Shown piece after piece: positions 14,950 to 24,545 of a stretch of DNA of 50,437 nt. Source of the DNA: Pseudomonadota bacterium (GTDB lineage: Bacteria; Pseudomonadota; Gammaproteobacteria; Burkholderiales; Rhodocyclaceae). Both the position numbers and the translations under genes were made by a program. The notes beneath the pieces were generated by a model that had not been told where the DNA came from, made no database searches, and saw only the letters and a program-made list of their open reading frames with translations. How positions within the stretch are numbered: position 1 is the stretch's first letter; every line of letters starts with the position of its first letter. The stretch covers positions 1-50,437 of the forward strand of contig JAGTRT010000018.1 in assembly GCA_018261895.1 (NCBI GenBank), read 5' to 3'.

Positions 14950-16815
14950 ATGTCGTCACATAACAAGCAAGCCTTGCCGGCCATCACGGTCGCAGCCATC
15001 GGTGTCGTCTTTGGCGACATCGGCACCAGCCCACTGTATGCCTTGAAGGAAATCTTCAACGGCCACCACCCGATCCCGGTCACGCCTGAGAACATTCTCG
15101 GGGTGCTGTCGCTGGTGTTCTGGGCGATCATTGTGCTCGTCACCATCAAGTACGTTGCGGTCATCATGCGCGCCGACAATCGCGGCGAGGGTGGCTCGCT
15201 GGCCTTGCTGGCGCTGGTCACGGAGCGGGCGAAGAATCCCCGGCTGTCGTGGGTCGTGACGCTGCTCGGCATTTTCGCGGCTGCGCTGTTCTACGGCGAC
15301 AGCATGATCACGCCGGCGATTTCGGTGCTCTCCGCCGTCGAGGGCCTGGAGATCATCGCCCCCGAATTGAAGTCGTACGTGATCCCGCTGACGCTCGGCA
15401 TCCTGACCGGGCTGTTCTTCATCCAGAAGCATGGCACGGGCGCCGTGGGCAAGCTGTTCGGCCCGATCATGGTGGCCTGGTTCGGCATTCTCGCCGTCCT
15501 CGGCGTGCTGCAGATCGCCACCAATCCGGCCGTCCTGCTCGCCCTCAACCCGCTGTTCGCCATCGTTTTCATCGCCGAACATCCGGCACTGGCCTTCCTG
15601 GCCCTCGGTTCGGTCGTGCTGGCCGTGACCGGCGGCGAGGCGCTGTACACCGACATGGGCCATTTCGGCCGCTTCCCGATCCGCCTGGCCTGGTTCGGCT
15701 TCGTCATGCCGGCCCTCGTGCTCAACTATTTCGGCCAGGGCGCGCTGTTGCTGGTCGAGCCGGAAGCCATCGAAAGCCCCTTCTATCACCTCGCGCCCGA
15801 CTGGGCCCTGATTCCGATGGTGATCCTGGCCACCGCAGCCACGGTCATCGCCTCCCAGGCTGTCATTTCCGGCGCCTTCTCGGTGGCCCGCCAGTCGATC
15901 CAGATGGGCCTGCTGCCGCGCATGCAGATCATCCACACCTCGGGCATGGAAGAAGGCCAGATCTACGTGCCTTTCACCAACTGGTCGCTCTACCTCGCCG
16001 TCGTCGCACTGGTCATCGGCTTCAAGAATTCGTCCAACCTCGCCGCCGCCTACGGCATTGCCGTGACGGGCACGATGCTCATCGACACCATCCTCGTCGC
16101 CTTCGTCATGGTCCTGATGTGGAAGTGGAACAAGCTGCTCGTCGCACTGGTGGCCGGTTCGCTGCTCATCGTCGATATCGCCTTCTTCTCGGCGAACGTG
16201 ATCAAGATTCCCGAAGGCGGCTGGTTCCCGCTGGCCATGGGTCTCGTCTCCTTTACCGTGCTGACCACCTGGCGTCGCGGCCGGCGCATGGTCTCCGACG
16301 AGATGGCCAAGCAAAGCATTCCGATGGACGATTTCCTGGAATCCATCGACGACGTGCACCGCATCTACGGCACGGCCATCTTCATGACCAGCGCCAAGGA
16401 TGGCGTGCCGCCGGCCCTGCTGCACAACCTCAAGCACAACCAGGTTCTGCACGAGCGTGTCGTGCTGGTCACCGTGCAAACCATGCAGACGCCGCACGTC
16501 AACGACATGGAGCGCATCTACCTGCACGACATGAAAAAAGGCTTCAAGCGCCTGATCATCCGCTACGGCTTCATGGAAAGCCCGGACGTGCCGGGCGCGC
16601 TGGATCAGTGCAAGCGTTTCGGCGAGCGCTTCGACATGATGGAAACGACCTTCTACCTGTCGCGCGAAACCATTGTCCCGTCGATGGCGCGCGGCATGCT
16701 GCCGATCCGCGCCCGCCTCTTCGCCGTCATGTCGAAGAACGCGACAAGCGCCAGCGACTTCTTCCACATCCCGACCAACCGCGTGGTTGAACTGGGCACG
16801 CAACTGGTCATCTGA
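14950..16815 (+). CDS. kup: Low-affinity K+ uptake protein Kup
   Basis: Inner-membrane K+/H+ symporter of the KUP/HAK/KT family. The N-terminal signature [19 protein letters not shown], the segment [19 protein letters not shown] [19 protein letters not shown] and about 12 membrane spans are visible, followed by a cytoplasmic C-terminal domain. The 621 residues are normal. A GC-rich inverted repeat (GCGCCT/AGGCGC) lies just before the ribosome-binding site AGGGGAAGCG and might affect translation. A small gene follows after 15 bp. Confidence 0.96.
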   Translation: MSSHNKQALPAITVAAIGVVFGDIGTSPLYALKEIFNGHHPIPVTPENILGVLSLVFWAIIVLVTIKYVAVIMRADNRGEGGSLALLALVTERAKNPRLSWVVTLLGIFAAALFYGDSMITPAISVLSAVEGLEIIAPELKSYVIPLTLGILTGLFFIQKHGTGAVGKLFGPIMVAWFGILAVLGVLQIATNPAVLLALNPLFAIVFIAEHPALAFLALGSVVLAVTGGEALYTDMGHFGRFPIRLAWFGFVMPALVLNYFGQGALLLVEPEAIESPFYHLAPDWALIPMVILATAATVIASQAVISGAFSVARQSIQMGLLPRMQIIHTSGMEEGQIYVPFTNWSLYLAVVALVIGFKNSSNLAAAYGIAVTGTMLIDTILVAFVMVLMWKWNKLLVALVAGSLLIVDIAFFSANVIKIPEGGWFPLAMGLVSFTVLTTWRRGRRMVSDEMAKQSIPMDDFLESIDDVHRIYGTAIFMTSAKDGVPPALLHNLKHNQVLHERVVLVTVQTMQTPHVNDMERIYLHDMKKGFKRLIIRYGFMESPDVPGALDQCKRFGERFDMMETTFYLSRETIVPSMARGMLPIRARLFAVMSKNATSASDFFHIPTNRVVELGTQLVI

Positions 16816-16830
16816 CGCCGCCATCTTCCC

Positions 16831-17172
16831 GTGGACACCAAGGAAAAAACCCTTCCGGACAACCATCCCGACCTGCTGCGCATCGTCGTGGCGGCGCATC
16901 GCGACATCCCGCCGCCCCCGGCCGAGGGCCAGGCCAAGTCGCTGGCCAATGCACTGGCCTCGGCTTTGGGCAAGGCGCCGGGCTGCCGGGAGGATCTCGA
17001 GAACATCGCGTTCCTGGTTCATGTCCTGTCGGTCAATCGCGCCTCGGGCGAGCTCGATGACGAGACGTTCGAGCAGTTGCTGAAACGGATCGAGACACGC
17101 CAGGGCCGTGTCGAACTCGTCGCGCTCTTCACCGAGGAACTCGAGGCCGAACACGGCTACGAGGACGACTGA
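16831..17172 (+). CDS. Small conserved-looking protein of unknown function
   Basis: A 113-residue soluble, mainly helical, acidic protein with a proline run (IPPPPAEG) near residue 28 and a charged C-terminus (EELEAEHGYEDD). I do not recognise it. The GTG at 16831 is 15 bp after kup on the same strand, so it is probably co-transcribed with kup. No membrane segment and no signal peptide. Confidence 0.6.
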   Translation: MDTKEKTLPDNHPDLLRIVVAAHRDIPPPPAEGQAKSLANALASALGKAPGCREDLENIAFLVHVLSVNRASGELDDETFEQLLKRIETRQGRVELVALFTEELEAEHGYEDD

Positions 17173-17287
17173 CAAACCGTCACCGAGTGCAGCGGCAGCG
17201 TTACACGCTGCTACACGATGTTCGTCAGCGCAATTCCCCGCCGGATCGTTATGTGGTCATGACCGATCACAACCCTGCGGAGAAATC

Positions 17288-17563
17288 ATGATCCATAACC
17301 CGAATACCGAATCCACCCTGTTCATCCAATCGTTGAAGAGCGCTGGCGTCGCCATCAGCAAGGAACGCGAAGTCATCGAACGCCTCGAAGAGGCCCGTGA
17401 ATGGCATTTCGCCTTCACCACGCTGGTCAAGCAGGGCGACCGCATCGGCATCAATTTCATGGCCAACCCCGGCATGAAGTCGGCCGAACTGCAACGGGTG
17501 TTTGCCCAGTACCGATTCCCGGTGCAGACCGAAACGATCTTCGAGTCCAAGCTGCAGCACTGA
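17288..17563 (+). CDS. Small soluble protein of unknown function
   Basis: A 91-residue protein beginning MIHNPNTESTLFIQSLKSAG. The ATG at 17288 follows GGAGAAATC, a clear ribosome-binding site; the upstream in-frame extension is the previous gene in another frame. Predicted alpha/beta, cytoplasmic, no cysteines. Its stop is 1 bp from the stop of the convergent permease gene. No family recognised. Confidence 0.6.
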   Translation: MIHNPNTESTLFIQSLKSAGVAISKEREVIERLEEAREWHFAFTTLVKQGDRIGINFMANPGMKSAELQRVFAQYRFPVQTETIFESKLQH

Positions 17564-17564
17564 G

Positions 17565-18785
17565 TTACTGGTAACGCAGCGCCTCGATGGGATCGAGGCG
17601 CGCCGCCTTCTGGGCTGGATACCAGCCGAAGAAGATGCCGACGCCGGCGGCCACGGCAAAGGCGATGAGCGCCGCACTGCCGGACACGACGATGACCATG
17701 CCGGTGAACAGGTTGATGCCGAGCGCGACGCCGAGACCGATGAGCAGGCCGAGCAGGCAGCCGGCGAAGGAAATCATCACGGCTTCGAGCAGGAACTGGC
17801 TCAGGATGTCCTTCTGCCGCGCGCCAATGGCCATGCGGATGCCGATTTCGCGGGTCCGCTCGGTGACCGAAACGAGCATGATGTTCATGATGCCGATGCC
17901 GCCAACCAGCAGGGAAATCGAGGCGATGGCACCGAGCAGGATGGACATCGTGCGGGTCGTCTCCGCTTCCGATTCGGCCGCCGCCGACAGGTTGCGCATG
18001 AAGAAATCGTCGGGCATGCCCTCGCGCAGACGATGCCGCTGGCGCAACAGGCTCGTCACGTTCTCCATGACCTTGGGCATGGCCTCGGCGGAATCGGCCT
18101 GGACCATGATCATGCGCACCGAACCGAGGAACGGCGTGCCGAACACCTTGCGCTGGGCAGTGGAGAGCGGAATGATCACAGTGTCGTCCTGGTCGCGGCC
18201 GTCGAGGTTCTGGCCCTTGCTGCCAAGCACGCCGATGACGAGGAAAGGATTCTGCTGGATGCGCATGGTCTTGCCGACCGGATCGTCCGCGCCGAACAGG
18301 TTTTCCGCGACGGTCTTGCCGATGATGGCCACCCGCGTCGACGAACGCACATCCGAATCGCCGAAGCCGGCGCCGTTGACGATGTTCCAGGCCCGCGCAT
18401 CGAGGAAAGCCGGCGTCGTGCCGATAACCTGCGAACTCCAGTTCTGCGAGCCATAGACCAGTTGCCGCGTCCCCTGATGGGTCGGCGCAACGTTCATGAC
18501 GCCATCGAGTTCGGCAATCGCGTCGGCATCGGCCACGTTGAGCGACGGCGCGCCCGCCGAGCCGCTGCGCACGCCGGACGCGGTGAAGGAGCCGGAGAGC
18601 ACGATAAACAGGTTCGAGCCCATCGTGCTGATGGTCTGCTGCACGGCATACTGCGCGCCCTGCCCGATGGCCATCATGATGACCACGGCGCCGACGCCGA
18701 TGACCATGCCGAGCATGGTCAGCGCCGTGCGCAGGCGGTTGGCGCCCATGGCCAGCCAGGCTTCGCCGAGCATGGCTTTCAGCAT
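17565..18785 (-). CDS. MacB-type ABC permease (FtsX/MacB_PCD)
   Basis: Inner-membrane mechanotransmission permease of a tripartite efflux system. One N-terminal membrane span (MLGMVIGVGAVVIMMAIGQGA region), a large periplasmic domain (about residues 50-270) and three C-terminal spans with the FtsX signature (SLLVGGIGIMNIMLVSVTERTREIGIRMAIGARQ), ending in LDPIEALRYQ. The ATPase is a separate protein, unlike E. coli MacB where it is fused. I start at 18785 (MLKAMLGEAWLAMG); the open frame to 18824 adds a non-family sequence. A copy of the dispersed element lies in the 79-bp gap before it. Confidence 0.88.
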   Translation of the reverse strand: MLKAMLGEAWLAMGANRLRTALTMLGMVIGVGAVVIMMAIGQGAQYAVQQTISTMGSNLFIVLSGSFTASGVRSGSAGAPSLNVADADAIAELDGVMNVAPTHQGTRQLVYGSQNWSSQVIGTTPAFLDARAWNIVNGAGFGDSDVRSSTRVAIIGKTVAENLFGADDPVGKTMRIQQNPFLVIGVLGSKGQNLDGRDQDDTVIIPLSTAQRKVFGTPFLGSVRMIMVQADSAEAMPKVMENVTSLLRQRHRLREGMPDDFFMRNLSAAAESEAETTRTMSILLGAIASISLLVGGIGIMNIMLVSVTERTREIGIRMAIGARQKDILSQFLLEAVMISFAGCLLGLLIGLGVALGINLFTGMVIVVSGSAALIAFAVAAGVGIFFGWYPAQKAARLDPIEALRYQ

Positions 18786-18815
18786 GGCGAAACCTCGCAC
18801 CGGCGGGTTTGCGGC

Positions 18816-18857
18816 GAATCCCACGGTCTACCGGAAAAAAAGGCCAAAATCGAAATG
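18816..18857 (-). repeat. Dispersed 40-bp element, copy 6 (inside an operon)
   Basis: Read on the minus strand: ATTTCGATTTTGGCC, TTTTTTTCCGGTAGACCGTG, GGATTC. It starts 8 bp after the ATPase stop. Unlike copies at gene ends, it has no GC-rich left arm to pair with GGCC, which fits a position inside an operon. Confidence 0.85.
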
Positions 18858-18864
18858 TTCGCGC

Positions 18865-19578
18865 TCATGCCGGGGCGTGCTCCGTCAGGTGATCGCTGAC
18901 AATCTCGCCGTCGAGAAACTTGACCTGCCGCTTGGCATGCGCCGCGATGTCGGGCTCGTGCGTGACGAGCACGATGGTGATGCCCTCGGCGTTGAGTTCG
19001 CCGAACAGGCGCATGATTTCCTCGCTGGTATGGCTGTCGAGATTGCCGGTCGGCTCGTCGGCGAGGATCAGGCGCGGCGCATTGACCAGCGCCCGGGCAA
19101 TCGCCACGCGCTGCTGCTGGCCGCCGGAAATCCGGTTGGGCTGCGACTCGGCGTACTGGCCGAGGCCGACCTTGCCAAGCAGTTCGCGCGCCTTGGCCCG
19201 CCGCGTTTCCTTGTCGACGCCGGCGTAGACGAGCGGCAAGGCGACGTTGTCCTGCAAACTCATGCGCGGCAGCAGATTGAAGCCTTGGAAAACAAAGCCC
19301 AGGGTCCGGTTGCGCAGGATGGCCAGATCGTCCTTCGCCATCTGCGCGACATTGCTGCCGGCCAGAAAATAGTCGCCCATGCTCGGCGTATCGAGGCAGC
19401 CGAGCAGGTTCATGAAGGTCGATTTGCCCGACCCCGACGGCCCCATGATGGCGATGTACTCGCCCGACTGGATGTCGAGATTGACGCCCTTGAGCGCCGG
19501 AAACAGGCCCGCCGCCGTTTCATAGGATTTGCCCAGGCCGACGACCCGGATCACCGACTCATTTGCCACCGGGCCCAT
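18865..19578 (-). CDS. MacB/LolD-type ABC transporter ATPase
   Basis: Energises the efflux permease downstream. Walker [12 protein letters not shown]-loop [10 protein letters not shown], signature [15 protein letters not shown], Walker [13 protein letters not shown] and the [10 protein letters not shown]-loop are intact. The 237 residues match stand-alone ATPases of the MacB/LolD group. It overlaps the adaptor gene by one base (ATGA), so the two are translationally coupled. Confidence 0.92.
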   Translation of the reverse strand: MGPVANESVIRVVGLGKSYETAAGLFPALKGVNLDIQSGEYIAIMGPSGSGKSTFMNLLGCLDTPSMGDYFLAGSNVAQMAKDDLAILRNRTLGFVFQGFNLLPRMSLQDNVALPLVYAGVDKETRRAKARELLGKVGLGQYAESQPNRISGGQQQRVAIARALVNAPRLILADEPTGNLDSHTSEEIMRLFGELNAEGITIVLVTHEPDIAAHAKRQVKFLDGEIVSDHLTEHAPA

Positions 19579-20822
19579 CAGAACATCCGCATGCCGACGC
19601 TGGACGGCTTGCCAGCCGTACCGCCGCCGTTTTCGCCGGTGATGATGCGGTCGCCCTCCTTCAACTCGCCACCGACGATTTCGGTGTTGCGGTTGTCGGT
19701 GATGCCAAGCTGGACGCTGACCGGCTTGATCTCCTCACCGACCAGGATGTAGACCGTGCCGCTCTGACCATCGCGCTTCTTGCCCTTGCCGGGGCCAGCC
19801 TTGGCGGCGCCACCATCGGCACCAGCCCCCATGCCCGGCCCGACGCTCGACGGACCTGCGGCCGGCTTCTGCCCATTTTCCGGTTTCTTGTCGGCCGCAT
19901 CGGCCGGCTTGAAACGCAGCGCCGCATTCGGGACGAGCAGCACGCCCTCGCGCTTCTGCACGCCGATATTGACGTAGGCCGTCATGCCCGGCAGCAGCAC
20001 CTGCTCCGGGTTGGCGACGTTGATGCGGACGTTGTAGGTCACGACGTTCTGCTGGTTGGTCGGATTCAGGCGAATCTGCTGGACGTCGCCCGTGAAACTG
20101 CGGCTCGGGAAGGCATCGACCGTGAAGCGCGCCTTCTGGCCCTCGCGGATATTGCCGATGTCGGCCTCGGCAAAGCTCGTGTCGATGCGCATTTCCGACA
20201 GATCCTGGGCGATCTTGATCAGCGTCGGCGTCTGGAAACTGGCCGCCACCGTCTGGCCGAGATCGACCACACGGTCGATGACCACGCCATCAACCGGCGA
20301 GCGGATCACCGTGAAATTGAGGTTGGCCCGGTCGCGCTCGTTCTGCGCCCTGGCCAGTGCCAGTTGCGCCCGGGCCGACTTGAGCGCCTGGGTGGACTGG
20401 TCGTATTCCTGCTTCGAGACGTATTCCTGGGCGATCAGCGACTTCATGCGCGCCTCGTTGGCCTGCGCCAGTTCCAGTGTCGCCTGGGCGTTGATCACAT
20501 TCGCCGCGCTCTGCCGCTCGGTGGCCGAAACCAGCGCGTCGTCGAGTTCGAGCAGCGGCTGGCCCTTCTTTACCTTGTCGTTGAAATCGACGTAGAGCTT
20601 GCGCACGGTGCCCGACACCTGCGTACCAACGCTGATCAGCACGACCGGATTGAGCGTGCCGTTGGCCGACACCGTCTGCGTCACGTCGCCCTTCTCCACC
20701 GTGGCCAGCTTGTAGCGTTTCTCAGGATCCTGCGCCTCGCGCTGCTTGCTGTACCAGACGCCGCCACCGATCAGGCCGGCAATCACCGCGACGCCGATCA
20801 GTATCTTTCCGACTTTTTTCAT
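19578..20822 (-). CDS. macA: MacA-like periplasmic adaptor of an efflux pump
   Basis: Periplasmic adaptor (membrane fusion protein) linking the ABC permease to the outer-membrane channel. An N-terminal anchor (ILIGVAVIAGLIGGGVWY) is followed by a biotinyl-lipoyl half (SVGTQVSGTVRKLYVDFNDKVKKGQPLLELD), a coiled-coil hairpin (about residues 95-170), the second lipoyl half (VIRSPVDGVVIDR) and a beta-barrel. An insertion rich in Gly, Ala, Pro and Lys (about 325-365) sits between the barrel and the membrane-proximal domain. Operon position supports the call. Confidence 0.9.
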   Translation of the reverse strand: MKKVGKILIGVAVIAGLIGGGVWYSKQREAQDPEKRYKLATVEKGDVTQTVSANGTLNPVVLISVGTQVSGTVRKLYVDFNDKVKKGQPLLELDDALVSATERQSAANVINAQATLELAQANEARMKSLIAQEYVSKQEYDQSTQALKSARAQLALARAQNERDRANLNFTVIRSPVDGVVIDRVVDLGQTVAASFQTPTLIKIAQDLSEMRIDTSFAEADIGNIREGQKARFTVDAFPSRSFTGDVQQIRLNPTNQQNVVTYNVRINVANPEQVLLPGMTAYVNIGVQKREGVLLVPNAALRFKPADAADKKPENGQKPAAGPSSVGPGMGAGADGGAAKAGPGKGKKRDGQSGTVYILVGEEIKPVSVQLGITDNRNTEIVGGELKEGDRIITGENGGGTAGKPSSVGMRMF

Positions 20823-22207
20823 GGCCTTCCTTCCGCTGCCGGTTGCAGCAGCGTGTAATCGAGCGCGCCCATGGACTGAGCCAGTGTGGCGCGATAAACA
20901 TTCCAGTCGAGCTGCGCCTGAATGCGCTGCAGCCGGGCACTGGCCAGCGCGCTCTGCGCCACCAGCAAATCAAGCACGGTGCCGACGCCGGCCTTGTAGC
21001 GACCGAGCGCGACGCGCTCCGACTGTTCGGCGCTGGCCACGAGGTCGGCCGAGGTCTTCAGGCTTTGCGTCGCCGTCGTCAGGCTTTGATAAGCCCGCCA
21101 GACGTCGAGGGCAATCTGGTTCTTGATGCGGTCACGCTGCGCGGCACGCACATCGGCCTGCGCCGCCGCAGATCGGACCCGGTAAGTCGTGTCGAAACCG
21201 GTAAAGATCGGCACATTGAGCGTCAAACCGATGCTACCGCCCTGCGTGACGACGCCGGCGTTGTTTTGCCAGGTCGGCCCGGCCGCCAGCGACACGGTCG
21301 GTCTTCCCTGGGCACGAGCCAGATCGACGCTGGCCTCGGCCGCCTTGAGCTGAGCCTCCGCGGCCTTGAGATCCGGCCGGCGCGCCTGCGCCTCGGCGAT
21401 CAGTGCATCGATTTCCTTCTGAAAGACCCAGTCAGCCGGCAAGGCCGGCAACTCAGCCAACACAATTCTTTGCTGCGCCTCGAAACCCAGCGCATTGGCC
21501 AACGCGCCGAGTCCGTTGCGGGCCTCGCCCTCGGCCCGGATGCGGTTGAGCGTCGCCTGCGACAACGCCGTCTGCGCCTGCAGGCGATCGGCCGGCGTGG
21601 CGACACCAACGTTGTAGCGCGCATCGGCGGCCTGGAACGCTTCGCGCGCCGAACGCTCGGCCTCTGTTGCCGAAATCACCGCCGCCTGCGTGGCCTGCGC
21701 CGAATAATAGGTCTGCAAGGCCGCCAGGAAGAGCGACTGCACCGTCGCATCCTGGCTTGCCGCCGCCGCATTGAGCAACTGCTGCGCATTGTCGACGCTG
21801 GCCGAGCGCTGCCCGAAATCGATGAGCAGCCAGGACAGTGTCAGCGCAGCCGAGCGCCGGTTATACGAACCATCGTCGAGCATGAATCGCGTGGCGCTGG
21901 CGCTGCCGTCGAGATTCGGCAGCCAGCCGGCCCGGGCGACGCCGACCAGCGCCGCCTGTACCCGGGCCGAGGCCCAGACTTCCCGCGTCTGCGGGTGATT
22001 GCACAGGGCCAGATCCACCGCATCGATGGCGGTCAGCGCCGTCGCCGGCAAGGCCGTCGCACAGGGCGCCTCGCCCACCCGGGCAGAGAGAACGGGCGAC
22101 GGCTTGAGCGGCGCCATCGCCTCGGTATCGAACGGGTCATTGATGCCGGCAGCCAGGGCCGGCAGGCATGCCACGGTCAACAGGAAAAATGGGCCAATAT
22201 GTCGCAT
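20819..22207 (-). CDS. TolC-family outer-membrane efflux channel
   Basis: Outer-membrane channel of the tripartite pump. A signal peptide (MRHIGPFFLLTVACLPALA) is followed by the OEP fold: alternating helices rich in Ala, Gln, Leu and Arg in two pseudo-repeats (IDAVDLALCNHPQTREVWASARVQAALVGVARAGWLPNLDGSA near the start, GYDTTYRV-like segments later). Length of 462 residues is normal. It is first in the operon and overlaps macA by 4 bp. Its signal peptide is encoded partly by a copy of the dispersed element. Substrate unknown; the MacAB type exports macrolides, peptides or siderophores. Confidence 0.9.
   Translation of the reverse strand: MRHIGPFFLLTVACLPALAAGINDPFDTEAMAPLKPSPVLSARVGEAPCATALPATALTAIDAVDLALCNHPQTREVWASARVQAALVGVARAGWLPNLDGSASATRFMLDDGSYNRRSAALTLSWLLIDFGQRSASVDNAQQLLNAAAASQDATVQSLFLAALQTYYSAQATQAAVISATEAERSAREAFQAADARYNVGVATPADRLQAQTALSQATLNRIRAEGEARNGLGALANALGFEAQQRIVLAELPALPADWVFQKEIDALIAEAQARRPDLKAAEAQLKAAEASVDLARAQGRPTVSLAAGPTWQNNAGVVTQGGSIGLTLNVPIFTGFDTTYRVRSAAAQADVRAAQRDRIKNQIALDVWRAYQSLTTATQSLKTSADLVASAEQSERVALGRYKAGVGTVLDLLVAQSALASARLQRIQAQLDWNVYRATLAQSMGALDYTLLQPAAEGRP
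22171..22202 (-). repeat. Dispersed 40-bp element, copy 7 (in a signal-peptide coding region)
   Basis: Read on the minus strand: ATATTGGCCC, ATTTTTCCTGTTGACCGTGG. One change (CCTG for CCGG) in the core. Translated as FFLLTV in the TolC-like signal peptide, the same frame as FFRLTV in the CapA-like protein. It also lies 70 bp after the ankyrin gene in the same orientation. Confidence 0.65.
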
Positions 22208-22272
22208 GGCCGAGAGTTTAGTCTGTCGCTCGATTTTTGGTTGTTACCAATTGTTTATATGCAAATAGCCGG

Positions 22273-22758
22273 CTATTTGCCGTCATCGCCCAGCACCGCG
22301 CGCAAGGCTTCCGCTTCGAGGACATGGGTATCGACATGCGACAGGCGCGGCATGTCGATTTCCTCCACCGTGCCCGCCAGTGAATTGGACGGATCATCTT
22401 CGGGCTTGACGTGACCGTCACGGAAGGCGATCCAGCGCGCCACCGTGATTTCCTGCTCGGTCAGGCCAGTTTGCATGCCCTCCGGCAAATCGGCCCCGAG
22501 TTCGATGAGCAGACGAACGACCTCCTTGCGCTGGCCGCGCACGGCCATGGCGAGCGGCGAGGTCGGCGCGGTGTTGTCGGCGAGATTCACGGCGGCGCCG
22601 CGCGCCGCAAGTTCGCGAACGATCTCGGCATGCCCGAGAAAACAGGCCATGCCCATCGCCAGCCCGGACTCGCCTTCGCCGTCCAGGCTCGCCCCGCCAT
22701 CAAGCTGTGCCTTGAGTTCGGCCAGGTTGCCCGTGCGTATCGCTTTCAACAGATCCAT
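22273..22758 (-). CDS. Short ankyrin-repeat protein, paralogue of 4931-5506
   Basis: A 161-residue cytoplasmic protein with about three ankyrin repeats (for example GHAEIVRELAARGAAVNLAD and GQRKEVVRLLIELGADLPEGM) and an acidic tail. It aligns over the repeats with the protein at 4931-5506 and has a similar tail (EIDMPRLSHVDTHVL). It lies upstream of the efflux operon on the same strand, 65 bp away, and divergent from pyrD. Function unknown. Confidence 0.8.
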   Translation of the reverse strand: MDLLKAIRTGNLAELKAQLDGGASLDGEGESGLAMGMACFLGHAEIVRELAARGAAVNLADNTAPTSPLAMAVRGQRKEVVRLLIELGADLPEGMQTGLTEQEITVARWIAFRDGHVKPEDDPSNSLAGTVEEIDMPRLSHVDTHVLEAEALRAVLGDDGK

Positions 22759-22844
22759 GGGTCGAAAAATTGAGGAAAACAGCTTGAGTTTAGCACCCGG
22801 GATTCAACGTCTGGCGCAGACAATGCGGTAAAATGCCGCCCACT

Positions 22845-23888
22845 ATGCTCTATCCGCTCATTCGCAAACTGATTTTTAACCTCGACGCCGAAACCGCACA
22901 CGGTATCGGTATGAACGGGATCGATTTTCTCAATGCCGCCGGCTTTTCCTGCCTGGTCGCCAAAAAGGTCGCGCCCTGCCCCGTCGAGGTCATGGGCCTC
23001 AAATTCCCCAACCCGGTTGGCCTGGCTGCCGGCCTGGACAAGAATGGCGATCATATCGACGCGCTGGCCAGCCTGGGCTTCGGCTTCATCGAAATCGGCA
23101 CGATCACGCCGCGCCCGCAGGACGGCAATCCCAAGCCGCGCCTCTTCCGCATCCCGGAAGCGCAAGGCATCATCAACCGCATGGGCTTCAACAACGCCGG
23201 CGTCGACCGCCTGCTCGACAATGTCCGCCGCGCCCAATTCCCGAAAAAGGGTGGCATCCTCGGCATCAACATCGGCAAGAACGCCACGACGCCCATCGAA
23301 AAGGCCGCCGACGACTATCTGATCTGTCTCGACAAGGTCTATAACGACGCGAGCTACGTCACGGTCAACATCTCGTCGCCGAATACCAAGAACCTGCGCG
23401 AGCTGCAGAAGGACGAGGCGCTCGACGACCTGCTGTCGCAACTCAAGGCCAGACAACTGAAACTGGCCGACCAGCATGGCAAGTACGTCCCCATGGCGCT
23501 CAAGATCGCCCCCGATCTCGACGACGAGCAAATCACCGCCATCGCCGATGCGCTACGCCGCCACCGTTTCGACGGTGTGATCGCGACCAACACCACGCTG
23601 TCGCGCGAGGGTGTCGAAGGTCTGCCAAATGGCGCCGAAACAGGCGGCCTGTCGGGCAGGCCGGTTTTCCGTAAATCCACGGACGTGCAGAAAAAGCTGG
23701 CTGCCGCACTGGCCGGCGAGCTGCCGATCATCGGCGTTGGCGGCATCCTGAGCGGGGAGGATGCAGCCGAGAAGATTCGCGCTGGCGCGAGCCTCGTGCA
23801 GATTTACAGTGGTTTCATCTACCGCGGCCCGGAACTGGTGGCCGAAGTGGGCGAAACCTTGGCCAACGTCTTGCGGAAAAACATATAA
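22845..23888 (+). CDS. pyrD: Dihydroorotate dehydrogenase (quinone), class 2
   Basis: Oxidises dihydroorotate to orotate with quinone as acceptor; membrane-associated flavoenzyme of pyrimidine synthesis. The N-terminal amphipathic region ([20 protein letters not shown]) is the membrane-binding part of class 2 enzymes. FMN and substrate segments are clear: [49 protein letters not shown] with catalytic serine, and [15 protein letters not shown]. Start is the ATG at 22845, with a TAAAAT -10-like hexamer about 15 bp before it. Length of 347 residues is normal. Confidence 0.96.
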   Translation: MLYPLIRKLIFNLDAETAHGIGMNGIDFLNAAGFSCLVAKKVAPCPVEVMGLKFPNPVGLAAGLDKNGDHIDALASLGFGFIEIGTITPRPQDGNPKPRLFRIPEAQGIINRMGFNNAGVDRLLDNVRRAQFPKKGGILGINIGKNATTPIEKAADDYLICLDKVYNDASYVTVNISSPNTKNLRELQKDEALDDLLSQLKARQLKLADQHGKYVPMALKIAPDLDDEQITAIADALRRHRFDGVIATNTTLSREGVEGLPNGAETGGLSGRPVFRKSTDVQKKLAAALAGELPIIGVGGILSGEDAAEKIRAGASLVQIYSGFIYRGPELVAEVGETLANVLRKNI

Positions 23889-23960
23889 AGCCATAAGCCG
23901 GGCGCGGTTGTTTGCACTGCTGCGACATCCGATAATACGCGCATCCAGCTTCCCCAATTT

Positions 23961-24545
23961 ATGAGCCACTACCTGTTCATCCTCGTCGGCGCTGTCCTGG
24001 TCAACAACGTCGTTCTGGTGAAGATCCTCGGTCTTTGCCCCTTCATGGGCGTTTCCAAGAAACTGGAAACAGCCTACGGCATGGGCGCCGCCACGACCTT
24101 CGTGCTGACCATGGCCACCGGGGCCAGCTACATCATCGACCATTTCCTGCTCATTCCCTTCGGGCTGGAATATCTGCGTACGCTGTCCTTCATCGTCACC
24201 ATCGCCGCCATCGTCCAGCTGACCGAAATGGTCATCGCCAAGACCTCGCCGGCGCTGCAGCAGACGCTGGGCATCTACCTGCCGCTCATTACTACCAACT
24301 GCGCCGTGCTCGGCGTGCCGCTGCTCAACATCGCGAACGGCTACAACTTCATCGAATCGCTGCTTTTCGGCGCCGGCAGTGCCGTTGGTTTCTCGCTCGT
24401 GCTCATCCTCTTCGCCGGCATCCGGGAACGCATTGAAGGTGCCGACGTACCCACGCATTTTCGCGGCGCCGCCATCGCCATGATCACCGCAGGGCTGATG
24501 GCGCTGGCCTTCATGGGCTTCGCCGGTCTGGACAAGTATCAATAA
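23961..24545 (+). CDS. rsxA: Rnf/Rsx complex subunit A
   Basis: Six-span inner-membrane subunit of the ion-translocating ferredoxin:NAD oxidoreductase (Rnf) or SoxR-reducing (Rsx) complex. The start [32 protein letters not shown] and the conserved cysteine in GLCPFMG and in [10 protein letters not shown] are typical; these cysteines hold the intramembrane Fe-S cluster with RsxE. The 194 residues are normal. First gene of rsxABCDGE and fused at its stop to rsxB. Confidence 0.96.
   Translation: MSHYLFILVGAVLVNNVVLVKILGLCPFMGVSKKLETAYGMGAATTFVLTMATGASYIIDHFLLIPFGLEYLRTLSFIVTIAAIVQLTEMVIAKTSPALQQTLGIYLPLITTNCAVLGVPLLNIANGYNFIESLLFGAGSAVGFSLVLILFAGIRERIEGADVPTHFRGAAIAMITAGLMALAFMGFAGLDKYQ

Noticed and set aside
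14956..17175. 739-codon minus-strand open frame across kup
   Set aside because: Antisense to kup; rich in His, Gln, Asp and Arg as expected for a reverse frame of GC-rich membrane-protein DNA.
17580..17602. Inverted repeat GCGCCTCGAT/ATCGAGGCGC as a terminator for 17288-17563
   Set aside because: It lies inside the permease gene, encodes the conserved LDPIEALRY tail and has no T run.
17502..18899. 465-codon plus-strand open frame
   Set aside because: Antisense to the MacB-type permease, with no domain signal.
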